From Cellvibrionaceae bacterium (lineage in GTDB: Bacteria; Pseudomonadota; Gammaproteobacteria; Pseudomonadales; Cellvibrionaceae): a stretch of 64,000 nt of DNA. Made by a program: the position numbers and the translations under genes. Under the pieces are notes generated by a model. It was not told where the DNA came from. It saw only the letters and a list, made by a program, of their open reading frames with translations, and did no database searches. Where the stretch lies: assembly GCA_028281575.1 (NCBI GenBank), contig JANQJP010000009.1:1-64000 (forward strand). The letters run 5' to 3'. Shown here piece by piece: positions 8,848-17,807 of this stretch (position 1 is its first letter; each line of letters starts with the position of its first letter).

Positions 8848-10787
8848 GGTGCCTCCTGGAAAGTTTCATCGGTTTCAACTTGCTCCGACAATTCGCGCTG
8901 TTTTGCTCTGTCGATGCTTTTTTGAGTCTCAACATCTTCGTGATGCTGGCGCGCTTTGTCGTAAAGACGTGCCACCGACAGACGGCTCTGTGCGAGATAA
9001 TTAGACAACCTGCTGCGCTGCTCTTGAAGCAGGTCCATGACCAACAATTTGAGATCACCCTCGCTGCGATTAATTAACGCATCGATCGCTGCGAGCAAGT
9101 CTTCAAGCGAAGTATTTGCCGACGCCAGGCGCGCGCGATAGGGGCCCAGGTCCGGTGCAGCTTGCATTAACTTATCTACTCGCGCCTGCGTATCGCTGAC
9201 ATCCTGTAAAGAATTATCGAGTTGATTCAACGTTTTTATCGCCTGCCACAATCGATCACCATAGGATTCGCTTGCCTGCCACAACAAGAGGCCGTTGTAA
9301 CGGCGAACCGCTTCTTCATATTCATCGATAAAAGGATCTGATGCGCGCAATAGCTCAACATTGCGTTGGCTGCGAGTAATCCGCTTAATCAAAGCGATAT
9401 CTTCGTTTGACGCCAATGCAAAATAATCTTTGTCGGCGGCGATGCGCTCTATATCAAACGCCAGCGCTTTGCGTTGAGCGCGCATCTCTTCGATGCGTTT
9501 TTCCAATTCGGCCACTTGGAGAAACTCTGCTTTTGCGCCGCGATTAGCTTCGCGTTCGTCCAACATGGTTTCATAAAATGCCAGCTTTTCCTGCCAGAGT
9601 TCCATATTGGCTTTTAAAGCCAACAGATCTTGCAGCTCCTGAATAGACCCCTGAAATGAATCGCGTGAGAACAAGCTGACCAAATACGCTAAGCGCGGCG
9701 AAAGCTGATTTTGCTTGGCAATGCTCATCCAATCCAACTCACCGCGCTGTTCAATTTCGAGCGCCGTAAGCAGTTCTTCACTTTTAAGTGAATTCAATAC
9801 GGCATTGATGCGGTCAATCTCTTCGCTAAAACTCTGTTCCGCTTTTTGGTAATGGCTCAACGCCAACCCATCACTGCCTAATTGCTCGTAAGCGTAGGGC
9901 ACAGCGATCATCGCTTCCTGATTGTTTTCATCAATCAATGCACTGTTTGCAAGATGCAACCAGGGTCTTAGAGCCTCCTGATAATCACCCATTTCCGCCG
10001 CAGCCCAACCATAGCCAAGTAACGCGCGATTAGACAGCGCACTGCTCAGGCGCACACGGGCAAATTGTGCCATAGCCTCTGGGTATCGTTGCTGAAACAG
10101 GTAAGAGTAGCCCGCAGCCGTCATCGCCTTATCATAGAGCGCACGATATTCTTCGCGCTGATATTCCTCTGCAGCAAGTCGATTAAAATACTCAACGGCG
10201 CGCGCAAACTGGCGCTCACGCGCGAGCGCAGACCCGATATTAAAATAAAAATACGGCAGCCAACGTTCGGAAAGATCGAGTTTTTTTAGGGCCTGTTCGG
10301 CGGAGGCAGTGTCATTATTTTTTAGCAGCAAATTAATTCTCAGCGCATTGGCATCCTGCCGAAGAGACTTCACAGGTTTTTTACTCAAGCGCTCAAGCGC
10401 TTCTTGAGACCGTTGCCAATCTCCGTTCTTATAGCGCAGTCGGGCCAGGTAAAACCACGCAGCATCGCGCACCTCCTGCGATCGGTTCTGCTCGAGCAGG
10501 CGCTCGAAAATTTCACTGGCATAGCGCTCCATGTTGTAGCCAAGTGCAAGTCCCGCTTCCATAATTTCAGGATTGTCACCATGACCGACAATGCCGCCAT
10601 GCTGCTCGGCGACAAGCAGTTCGGTCAGCGCGCTCATGTAGTCGTCGAGGTAATATTCATAGAGTGCTGTGCCGTAGCGCAAATCCGCCACAGCACTCAG
10701 CGGTTTTTCACGCGCGTGCACGGGACCCCAATTCAGGCCCAGGCTAAGCAATAGAGTGAAGGAGAGCGCGGTTTTTATAACTGCCAT
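8844..10787 (-). CDS. Periplasmic TPR and coiled-coil protein
   Basis: 647 residues. A cleavable signal peptide (about 1-25, ending VHA) precedes TPR-like helical repeats over roughly residues 35-320, including RSQEALERL and FFNIGSALARERQFARAVEY-type units. The C-terminal half (about 380-640) is rich in charged heptads and probably forms coiled coils. It overlaps both neighbours (13 and four bases). The combination suggests a periplasmic bridge that binds partner proteins through TPRs and oligomerises through the coil. No enzymatic motif is visible. Confidence 0.8.
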   Translation of the reverse strand: MAVIKTALSFTLLLSLGLNWGPVHAREKPLSAVADLRYGTALYEYYLDDYMSALTELLVAEQHGGIVGHGDNPEIMEAGLALGYNMERYASEIFERLLEQNRSQEVRDAAWFYLARLRYKNGDWQRSQEALERLSKKPVKSLRQDANALRINLLLKNNDTASAEQALKKLDLSERWLPYFYFNIGSALARERQFARAVEYFNRLAAEEYQREEYRALYDKAMTAAGYSYLFQQRYPEAMAQFARVRLSSALSNRALLGYGWAAAEMGDYQEALRPWLHLANSALIDENNQEAMIAVPYAYEQLGSDGLALSHYQKAEQSFSEEIDRINAVLNSLKSEELLTALEIEQRGELDWMSIAKQNQLSPRLAYLVSLFSRDSFQGSIQELQDLLALKANMELWQEKLAFYETMLDEREANRGAKAEFLQVAELEKRIEEMRAQRKALAFDIERIAADKDYFALASNEDIALIKRITRSQRNVELLRASDPFIDEYEEAVRRYNGLLLWQASESYGDRLWQAIKTLNQLDNSLQDVSDTQARVDKLMQAAPDLGPYRARLASANTSLEDLLAAIDALINRSEGDLKLLVMDLLQEQRSRLSNYLAQSRLSVARLYDKARQHHEDVETQKSIDRAKQRELSEQVETDETFQEAP

Positions 10788-11353
10788 TCTTTAAATTCAA
10801 AGTCCGGCTGCATATTTGCACTGGAATCATACACGCGGATTTCTACCATTTTAGGACTGTCGTCCTTGGCGAGATGCATTGTAGCTCCGCGTTTGTACTC
10901 GCGGTTGTCTGGACCCATGCCGGTAAAAATAGCGGTGAGTTCGTGATCACCCGTTTTTAAATTACCCATATAAAGCCGCTGAATCCCACCTTTAGAAAGC
11001 GCGTGATTCTGACGATCCGTGTATAAATGACTGGCGACGAGCTTATCGTCAACTTTGACTTTAACGGAATCCAGGCGAAAGTACTGACCGACATCGACCG
11101 ATAGAAATACGGCAATCTGCGTGTTCGCAGGGAACAATAATTCTTCTTCAAGAATGAGTAAGTCACGGTTTAATTCAAGCGATGCTTTTTTTAAATCCTC
11201 GACTTCCTGACTGAGACTGGACTCGGCCTGCTCGGGCTTGGACGCTTCATCAACTGCAGATTCTTCTGCCGACACGGCTATTGTCCAGGAGACCATCATC
11301 GCGATGATACACATCGCTGTTGCCGACAAAATTTGGCGAAATGTGTTGCTCAA
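10775..11353 (-). CDS. Secreted coiled-coil protein, first gene of TolQR-TPR cluster
   Basis: 192 residues. A signal peptide or N-terminal anchor (about 8-28) precedes a short coiled coil (about 45-70, SQEVEDLKKASLELNRDL). The C-terminal half is a beta-rich domain with SVDVGQYFRLDSVKVKVDD, where VKVDDKLVASHLY and GDHELTAIFTG resemble carbohydrate-binding or PEGA-like sandwich strands. Relatives have been labelled AraC-type regulators in databases, but no helix-turn-helix is present and the protein is exported. It starts the nine-gene operon and overlaps the next gene by 13 bases. Confidence 0.78.
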   Translation of the reverse strand: MSNTFRQILSATAMCIIAMMVSWTIAVSAEESAVDEASKPEQAESSLSQEVEDLKKASLELNRDLLILEEELLFPANTQIAVFLSVDVGQYFRLDSVKVKVDDKLVASHLYTDRQNHALSKGGIQRLYMGNLKTGDHELTAIFTGMGPDNREYKRGATMHLAKDDSPKMVEIRVYDSSANMQPDFEFKEWQL

Positions 11354-11386
11354 GACTTTCCTCCCAAATCAGCTTTAGCTGAGGTT

Positions 11387-11410
11387 AATAGAGCCTGTTG
11401 ACGCTAATAA
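11387..11410 (-). repeat. Dispersed TAGGGCCTGTT-type repeat copy
   Basis: On the plus strand it reads TAGAGCCTGTTGACGCTAAT, one of several copies of a short intergenic motif in the window. It lies directly upstream of the TolQR-TPR operon start, so it may overlap the operon promoter. See the entries at 91, 24115, 26808 and 49732. Confidence 0.5.
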
Positions 11411-11534
11411 GCACAGAGCATAAGAATCAGTCTAAACGCTGCGCATAACTTTGGGTGTGCACTGTCACACAAGTTATAGAAGAATTCCTTTCGGAACGCT
11501 AAATGGGCCACCGGGCGCACATTCTGCCACAGAG

Positions 11535-12575
11535 CTAAGGACTAGGCGCGGTGAGCCCCTCGCTGTAATGCACTTTGCCGTGAATATCTATGATAATGGC
11601 ATCATAACCCGCCAGCCCGTTTACCAGGGCAAGCCCCTTATCGACCCCTAACACAAATACCGTTGTGGACAGCGGATCGGTATTTAGCCCTTGATCTCCA
11701 AGTATAGTAACGCTCATAACAGTATTGGCCGATCGCCCTGTCTTCGGGTTCAAAATGTGATGAATCCTCTCACCACTTGCTTCATCGATGAAATAGCGCT
11801 CGTAGTCCCCCGAAGTGGATACCGCTATGTCATTGAGTGGAATGCGTATAACTGCCTCACCGCTATCGGGCGCCGCACGCGGGTTTTTTATACCGACAAT
11901 CCAGGGCCTGCCACGCCGATCGCCCAAGAGCCGGCTATCGCCGCCAGCGCTTACTGACGCGTAACGAACGCCCAGCGACTTCAAAATCGCAATCGCCCGG
12001 TCGGTCGCATAACCTTTGGCGATACCGCCTAAATCGATTTTCACTTTCGCGTGTCGGTAGCTGAGACGGCGCGTCTGCTTATCAAAGTCTAACCAGCGAT
12101 AGTTTATCGCCGGCAGCGCAGCCTCCCTCTCCGCTTCGCTCGGACCGGTAGCCTCTCGATAGTTGTAGTAGCGAGCGAGCGATGCAAAGGTAATATCAAA
12201 AGCGCCATCCGAGATTTTGCTAAACCATAGCGACTTGTCGATGAGTGACGCAAACTCAGGGCTTAAAATTTGCGCTTCTTTGGCGGCAAGTCGATTGACC
12301 GTGGCGAGCGCGCTGTCATCGATGTACGGCGATAAGGTCGCATCGATACGGTGCATTTCCTCCATTACCGCCGCAATCGCGTGACGCCCAAGTTCGGTAT
12401 CTTCGTGCCAAAGCGTAACACTTACTTCCGTACCCATAATGCCCTGGGTGTCGCTATGCCATTCGGCAAAAGCACCCGGCACATTGAAAATAGCCAACAG
12501 CACAAGCAGCATCACTAAGCGTTTAAGCGACACTGCACAGGTATTTATCGTATGACGCAGCTGTATTAGGGCCAC
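11535..12575 (-). CDS. apbE: FAD:protein FMN transferase (ApbE)
   Basis: 346 residues. A signal or anchor segment (about 17-38) leads into an ApbE domain that covalently attaches FMN to Thr or Ser of exported flavoproteins such as NqrB, NqrC and RnfG. Family motifs are all present: GTEVSVTLW, DLGGIAKGYATDRAI, VSAGGDSRLLG, STSGDYERYF and HHILNPKTG. It overlaps the end of gspN by 10 bases, so it is probably read through from the secretion operon, although no functional tie to type II secretion is known. Confidence 0.93.
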   Translation of the reverse strand: MALIQLRHTINTCAVSLKRLVMLLVLLAIFNVPGAFAEWHSDTQGIMGTEVSVTLWHEDTELGRHAIAAVMEEMHRIDATLSPYIDDSALATVNRLAAKEAQILSPEFASLIDKSLWFSKISDGAFDITFASLARYYNYREATGPSEAEREAALPAINYRWLDFDKQTRRLSYRHAKVKIDLGGIAKGYATDRAIAILKSLGVRYASVSAGGDSRLLGDRRGRPWIVGIKNPRAAPDSGEAVIRIPLNDIAVSTSGDYERYFIDEASGERIHHILNPKTGRSANTVMSVTILGDQGLNTDPLSTTVFVLGVDKGLALVNGLAGYDAIIIDIHGKVHYSEGLTAPSP

Positions 12576-13333
12576 TGAATGCGATAACTCCCTTCCGCCA
12601 CTTCCTCACCAAAAGCCTGCAAAAACTGCGCAACCATTATCGGAGCAGAGGCATCGGGTGCGATTGTCCCGTCGATTAGCCAACCTGTTTCACCGTGTTT
12701 GAGACCCGCGGTGAGATCGACCTTGTAAGGACCTTCGATATCAAATACCTTGGCCGAAACACCACCATTTCCATCTTCACTTGCGGTCGCCGCAAAAGTA
12801 CCCAGGGACAACCAGGACTCGATGGCGAAGGCGCGCGCATTTTGCCAGCTAAAACGCCCATCGAGCCTGCTTACATAGGCCTTGCTGTCAAACTCGGCTT
12901 CAACCACTTGCAGGGAAATCACCCCCGACGCATCTATCGGGTTTATTTGTTCAATGACCTGTACCGGTGCATCAACACTCAGGTTTCGTATTGTCATCTT
13001 GCCATTGAGATGCTGGCAAAACTCGCCTTCAAGGGTCTGTCGGGGTAAGCGGGTGGAAAAATCTACACAGGGTTTGAGCACCAGCAGGGACCATGGGTTT
13101 AAGCGCCAATTCACTGTGCCCAGAGGAATAGAGGCAGGGCCAATATCGACTTGCGCCGAGCGCGCCTGACCGCGCCAAAGCGTGCCCTCTGCACTGCTGA
13201 GCCACAGCGAAGGAATCGCCTGGTGCACACCCCACGCAGCCCAAGCTGCTGGGGTACGCGAGACAACCAGATATAAGAAATACAAAATCAGGAAAACAAT
13301 AAACGGAACTTTTAGCAGCTTGAAATTGATCAT
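12566..13333 (-). CDS. gspN: Type II secretion protein GspN
   Basis: 255 residues, with one N-terminal membrane anchor (about 8-26) and a periplasmic domain typical of GspN (FVIFLILYFLYLV-like anchor, then AVHQAIPSLWLSSAEGTLWRG-like start of the domain). GspN is an accessory part of the inner-membrane platform found in a subset of systems. It is the last gsp gene of the canonical C-to-N order, 36 bases after gspM. Confidence 0.88.
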   Translation of the reverse strand: MINFKLLKVPFIVFLILYFLYLVVSRTPAAWAAWGVHQAIPSLWLSSAEGTLWRGQARSAQVDIGPASIPLGTVNWRLNPWSLLVLKPCVDFSTRLPRQTLEGEFCQHLNGKMTIRNLSVDAPVQVIEQINPIDASGVISLQVVEAEFDSKAYVSRLDGRFSWQNARAFAIESWLSLGTFAATASEDGNGGVSAKVFDIEGPYKVDLTAGLKHGETGWLIDGTIAPDASAPIMVAQFLQAFGEEVAEGSYRIQWP

Positions 13334-13369
13334 AGGTCGGCGCTTAACGCTGGCTTAATTGACGTGCGG

Positions 13370-13849
13370 TTAATTTTTCTGAATGAGAACGCTGGCAGAA
13401 ACAAGTCCGGGATCTGAAAGCCCTGCGATGGTGACGTCCTTTAAGCGCAGGCCCTGACTAATTTCCAAATCGTATAGCCACGCCAGGAGTTTTTCATAGT
13501 CGACGGTCTCAAAGCGCACGCGAATGCCGCTGCGACCACTCGCGTCGAACCCGCTTACGCGAAGACCATTTTGCGCGATGCTCGACTGGACATTTTTTTC
13601 GACGCTGGAACCACCATCGTTAAAATCATTTCCATTTTGAATACTATCGAGCTCTGCAGCGAGATTTTTAACGCGCTCGTAGGCATTCTTTTGAGCTTCA
13701 ACACGGCGCTCCTGCTCAACGCGCATATCAGTAAATGAGGACAGTACACCGACATAAAGTGTATAGATAGCAATGGCAATACCGAGAATCACAATGGCGA
13801 GCTGGTCCCGACTCGACGCCTCTGCCCACCAATTTTTTATGGATTCCAT
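13370..13849 (-). CDS. gspM: Type II secretion protein GspM
   Basis: 159 residues. A short cytoplasmic start (SIKNWWAEASSRDQLAI) is followed by one transmembrane helix (about 18-37), a coiled segment and a ferredoxin-like periplasmic domain. GspM binds GspL in the inner-membrane platform. Its ATG overlaps the gspL stop (TAATG), a sign of translational coupling. Confidence 0.9.
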   Translation of the reverse strand: MESIKNWWAEASSRDQLAIVILGIAIAIYTLYVGVLSSFTDMRVEQERRVEAQKNAYERVKNLAAELDSIQNGNDFNDGGSSVEKNVQSSIAQNGLRVSGFDASGRSGIRVRFETVDYEKLLAWLYDLEISQGLRLKDVTIAGLSDPGLVSASVLIQKN

Positions 13850-15096
13850 TATTTCGCCTCCCGAATTTTTATCCGCGCCTGGTACTTATCACCCACCGAA
13901 GTCGTTCGTGGGGAATCCGACGCAACGCCGCGCTGTTGAAGCGTTGATCTGAATTCGGCCAGAGAGGAAAGAGAATCGAACTCCAATGTTAGCTGTAAGC
14001 TGCGCTGGTCGCCGCTGTAACTAAAGCTAGATAATGTTGTTTTATCGTCCGCGGCAATCACACCCGTGACCTGACTTAATAAAAACATGAAATTGGTCGG
14101 TTCGCTGCTGGCCGTATTTTGCGACTTGAGTTTGCTTTCTAACAGCCGCTCGAGATCCCCTCCCAGACGCCCATTGGGAACGGCCTGCAGATAAACCTCG
14201 TTCATTTTTTCACGCACCTGCTGACCTTCATTTTTGGCAAAATAAAAGCCGGCCACCTGCACCAGAATGGCGACAAAAAAAGCAACGCCCAACACAATGG
14301 CAGGGGCTTTCCAAAGACGCCACCAGCGCCCAAATGGCAACTGCCTGGCGAAGCGACCGCGACGCAGATTTAACGATACCGCCGAAACAGAAGTATCAAC
14401 GCAATCCCAAAATCCCCCCTCAATGACATCAACAGAAATTGTGTCGTCTTCGAGCCACTCGGATGGTAACCAGGTGGTGATTACGGCAATGTCGGTCTCG
14501 TTTTCTGCGACCAACAGAACTTCTTCTGGCGGGTTGTCTTTGAGGGCTGAGTGTTGAGTGATACGTTCAAATAGCACCGACGCCAACGCAAGCTCAATGG
14601 TAAAGCCCCAGTGCTCACTCAACCTCACACTGACAAAATTGTTTTCGCTAAGTATCGTCACACCATTAGGGCTGCGACGCAGCATTAAATAGTCGGGCAG
14701 CGCCACGCGCACATCGCAACCCTGCGCACCCAAGTCGGACAGCGGCCCTTCGCAGCTTTCCTTTTCGGCGTAGAGCACCGGCACGCGATTCTCAGCAAAC
14801 TGACCGAAGGCAAAATGCAAATTGTCGACGCTCGAACTCAGCTCCTCTTCAAGTTCAAACGGGATCAACTTTGCAGCATGTTTTTTTTGTTTGGCATCGA
14901 GTTCGACTTCAGTAGCAACCACTTGCTGGCCGCGCATTACCACGTTTACCGGTGTCGATGCCGATGGCAGAAACGCGGCGAGCGCCTCGCCGTCACCACT
15001 GTGAAAATTCCGCCCAGTAGCAGTGCTTTGATCGCTACAAATACACCATTCCCATACGCCGGGGTGGAGCTCTTTTGCAATAACTTGGTCGCTCAC
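13849..15096 (-). CDS. gspL: Type II secretion protein GspL
   Basis: 415 residues. The cytoplasmic actin-like domain (about 1-255), which recruits the GspE ATPase, is followed by one transmembrane helix (about 267-290, AIVLGVAFFVAILVQVAGFYF) and a periplasmic ferredoxin-like domain (about 335-415). The length is normal. It lies between gspK and gspM as usual. Confidence 0.92.
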   Translation of the reverse strand: MSDQVIAKELHPGVWEWCICSDQSTATGRNFHSGDGEALAAFLPSASTPVNVVMRGQQVVATEVELDAKQKKHAAKLIPFELEEELSSSVDNLHFAFGQFAENRVPVLYAEKESCEGPLSDLGAQGCDVRVALPDYLMLRRSPNGVTILSENNFVSVRLSEHWGFTIELALASVLFERITQHSALKDNPPEEVLLVAENETDIAVITTWLPSEWLEDDTISVDVIEGGFWDCVDTSVSAVSLNLRRGRFARQLPFGRWWRLWKAPAIVLGVAFFVAILVQVAGFYFAKNEGQQVREKMNEVYLQAVPNGRLGGDLERLLESKLKSQNTASSEPTNFMFLLSQVTGVIAADDKTTLSSFSYSGDQRSLQLTLEFDSLSSLAEFRSTLQQRGVASDSPRTTSVGDKYQARIKIREAK

Positions 15097-15120
15097 TCTC
15101 GCTCTTTACTCACTTAAGGT

Positions 15121-16161
15121 TTAAAACTTTGCATCTGAACGGCGCACGACTCGAACTCCGTCACTGTTACGTACAATCAAACTCCTGCTGCGACGAATAT
15201 GATCGCCAACTGCAACCGTCGTATCCAGCTCAAAATAGCTCGTCACCACATCGAGCCCGTCGCTATCCAAATCAATCTGGTTATTTTTATTTTGCCCAAC
15301 GAGTGTGTCTATGATGGGAAGATTAACAAAACCATCGACAGACTCGGGAACATTGGCGGCGATATCCTGAATCAACGTTTCCGCCTCGAGTAAGGGTAGC
15401 GGGTAAAGCTGTTCAGGTTTGGCAATTGTGCGCGCTAGTATAACGCCGATTGTGTTCACATTTAGCTTGGCCGTATCGGCAAGCGCTGACACGTAGGGCA
15501 CAACGGCCCGATAAATTTCCGGCGTAACCCCTTTTACGCGACTGAGTTCACTTACACTTACCATCGGCCCATCCGCTATGGTCAATGGCGGGTCGAGTTG
15601 CGCATAATAGCTCGCCTCTGCGCCGCCAAAGCCCTCAGATCGATCATCACTATCAACCCAGTCCTTTACAGCTTCGAGAATCGCTTCCGCCTGAGCCTGC
15701 TCAATATAGGTATCTTCATCTATAGGCACCGCCTGAAGTAAGCGGATAAATCGGCGCTGCGTGGCACTGTATTTTCTGTGATCATTATAAACCTGACCAT
15801 TGGCCGATGTTTTAAAAGGCTCCCCCAGTGCGTTCAGATTTAAACGCGACTGCGCATCGACAATATCAATCCGCATGTGCCCATGGTCTGTTGGGAAATC
15901 AAAACCCGTCGCCCAAAGTTCGTCGAGGCTGTCTACCTGGGTTTCCTCGGCATCTTTGCGCAACGCAATCACCGCGAGCTGCTCCGCCCCCTCGCTATAG
16001 GCTTTAGCCTGTATGCCCATCCATCGATGCCCCGCGCGGGTGATATCGAGATCAGAATTCCAGCTGTGTTTAACTGCAATCGCGACAACCACCGCCACCA
16101 CCGAAAGCGCCATGAGAATACCTACACCTACTGCGCCACGCTGCCTTCTGGGGGTATTCAT
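15121..16161 (-). CDS. gspK: Type II secretion minor pseudopilin GspK
   Basis: 346 residues. The prepilin leader RRQRGAVGVGILMALSVVAVV lacks the usual Glu at position 5 of the mature protein, a normal feature of GspK, the pseudopilus tip subunit. The long globular domain includes the SAM-like helical insert (for example EAVKDWVDSDDRSEGFGGAE, with GAE/YY calcium-site style residues). The stop is 24 bases before gspL and the start abuts gspJ. Confidence 0.92.
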   Translation of the reverse strand: MNTPRRQRGAVGVGILMALSVVAVVVAIAVKHSWNSDLDITRAGHRWMGIQAKAYSEGAEQLAVIALRKDAEETQVDSLDELWATGFDFPTDHGHMRIDIVDAQSRLNLNALGEPFKTSANGQVYNDHRKYSATQRRFIRLLQAVPIDEDTYIEQAQAEAILEAVKDWVDSDDRSEGFGGAEASYYAQLDPPLTIADGPMVSVSELSRVKGVTPEIYRAVVPYVSALADTAKLNVNTIGVILARTIAKPEQLYPLPLLEAETLIQDIAANVPESVDGFVNLPIIDTLVGQNKNNQIDLDSDGLDVVTSYFELDTTVAVGDHIRRSRSLIVRNSDGVRVVRRSDAKF

Positions 16162-16797
16162 TTAAGCTCCGGGAACGAGCGTCACGAGACGTGTTATCTC
16201 GCCCATCGCTTTGTGGTTTAGTTTCACTTCCACGGCAAGTGGCAACGTCACAGTCGGTCTGCCGTCGATCGGCCATTGTTCCAACCACGGGCCCTCCTCA
16301 ATTGATCGCCCCTCTGGCGATCTCGGTAAGACAGTGATACTGAGCTCTTCTATGTTGTCCAATAATTTTTGCTCACGCGCTGTTTCTTCCTGCGGGTTAT
16401 AAGCGTCAATCCAGGAGTCGCGCCAAAGCGTATTGTCGTCAAAACGATAGGCCACCCTTAGCACCTCGCTACGCGGTAATAAAAGCGGGTTGGCCTGCCC
16501 AGCACGCAAGAGCATCAATTGATACAGATCGGTCTGATCGACACGCATCGGCGGCAGAGGCACGTCAAACTGCGTTTGTTTTTGATACGCGACAATGTTG
16601 CGCAGATCGTTTTCCAACAGCACCCAAAACCGATCAATTGCGCGCAGGCTTTCAGAGCGATACTCATTGAACTCGCCCGCTTTCGTCGAAGAGCTAATAG
16701 CGCCGGTTGTTATTACCGAAATCGATGCAAGCAGCACAGCGGCGATCAGCAACTCAATCAAGGTAAATCCGAACTGCCGATGATGCACGTTATTCAT
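16162..16797 (-). CDS. gspJ: Type II secretion minor pseudopilin GspJ
   Basis: 211 residues. The class III leader reads HHRQFG, then FTLIELLIAAVLL with Glu5, so it is cleaved and methylated by GspO, which is not in this window. The globular domain follows. GspJ forms the tip complex with GspI and GspK. Overlap with gspI is eight bases. Confidence 0.92.
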   Translation of the reverse strand: MNNVHHRQFGFTLIELLIAAVLLASISVITTGAISSSTKAGEFNEYRSESLRAIDRFWVLLENDLRNIVAYQKQTQFDVPLPPMRVDQTDLYQLMLLRAGQANPLLLPRSEVLRVAYRFDDNTLWRDSWIDAYNPQEETAREQKLLDNIEELSITVLPRSPEGRSIEEGPWLEQWPIDGRPTVTLPLAVEVKLNHKAMGEITRLVTLVPGA

Positions 16798-17176
16798 TTA
16801 AAAACCCTGAAAGTGAAGCGACAGGCTGATCTTCACTTAAGCCAACATGAATATCTGCTCTAAACATCTTTGCCGGCGCCAATATTTCTGGCAGTGCCAC
16901 TTCTTCTATATCCACCTGCCAGTGCCAATCGCGGCCGGCGTAGCTAAGCACATCCTTATCGCGACGCAGCTTTGTTACCTGTTCTCCCAACTGTTGCTGG
17001 GCAACGAGCTCTTGCAGTTTGTTTTCAGCAATCCAGTAAGCAACCGTTTTGTCTTCAATCTTGGCGGTAGTAAAAATAATGGATTGCATCCGCAGCGAGA
17101 GCGCAGTGAGCGCAAGAGCAATAATGGCCAGCGCGATTAATACCTCCAATAACGCAAATCCGTGCTTTGAACGCAT
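16790..17176 (-). CDS. gspI: Type II secretion minor pseudopilin GspI
   Basis: 128 residues from the chosen ATG, which gives a normal six-residue leader MRSKHG before FALLEVLIALAIIALAL. ATG at 17188 and TTG at 17200 are in-frame alternatives, and the upstream AGG is close to the chosen ATG. GspI starts assembly of the GspI-J-K tip complex of the pseudopilus. Confidence 0.9.
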   Translation of the reverse strand: MRSKHGFALLEVLIALAIIALALTALSLRMQSIIFTTAKIEDKTVAYWIAENKLQELVAQQQLGEQVTKLRRDKDVLSYAGRDWHWQVDIEEVALPEILAPAKMFRADIHVGLSEDQPVASLSGFLNE

Positions 17177-17196
17177 TGTCCTATACATATGTTTTA

Positions 17197-17781
17197 TCAA
17201 GGCTGGCCAAGTTCATCAAACGCTTCCGCCCTTTCGTCCCATTGCAGCTGGCCTTCGCTGTTTAAGCTCACATGCTGGGGCGCTAACTCTGGATTGCTGT
17301 GTACAAACTCCACCTTAAACAAATAAGGCTCCGCTTCTCCGCTGGGGTAGAGCACGAAAATCGGCTGCTCACTTTTGGGGATAGCCTGCCATTCCCAGTC
17401 GCCACCCTCGAGATGCACAAATAACTCAATATCGTAGTCGAGCACAACGGCTTCGACCCCTTCAATGTTTTGCCACTCAGCGAGAATACCCTCGTCGGTT
17501 GGCACTTCGACAAAACGGCGCCAGCGATAGATCCAGGCTTGCTTATCGGCACCCAGCTCCGACCAGGGCGGTGGCGTCATCACCAGGCCGACAGGTTGTC
17601 CGGTGAGAATAGACAACTCTCCAGCGCGCTCGCCAAATTGCGCGAAGCGCTCGACGGCCCGCTCAAATTCCTGTTTCTCGCCTTCGGAAAAAAACACATA
17701 GGCCGTACCCGCGGACACAATGCCAATCACAACCACAACCGCCAAAATTTCTATTAGCGTAAAACCCGATGTTGCGCGCAT
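17197..17781 (-). CDS. gspH: Type II secretion minor pseudopilin GspH
   Basis: 194 residues from the chosen ATG. TAAGG five bases upstream supports it over an ATG at 17802, which has no ribosome site. The leader MRATSG precedes FTLIEILAVVVVIGIVSAG, with the conserved Glu5. GspH links the major pseudopilin fibre to the tip complex. Confidence 0.9.
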   Translation of the reverse strand: MRATSGFTLIEILAVVVVIGIVSAGTAYVFFSEGEKQEFERAVERFAQFGERAGELSILTGQPVGLVMTPPPWSELGADKQAWIYRWRRFVEVPTDEGILAEWQNIEGVEAVVLDYDIELFVHLEGGDWEWQAIPKSEQPIFVLYPSGEAEPYLFKVEFVHSNPELAPQHVSLNSEGQLQWDERAEAFDELGQP

Positions 17782-17807
17782 TGAGACCTTACCCAGCGAC
17801 ATGGGTT

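Noticed and set aside
11445-11477. ATAACTT...AAGTTAT hairpin between apbE and the TolQR cluster
   Set aside because: The stem is short with a bulge and no T-run follows, so I do not call it a terminator.
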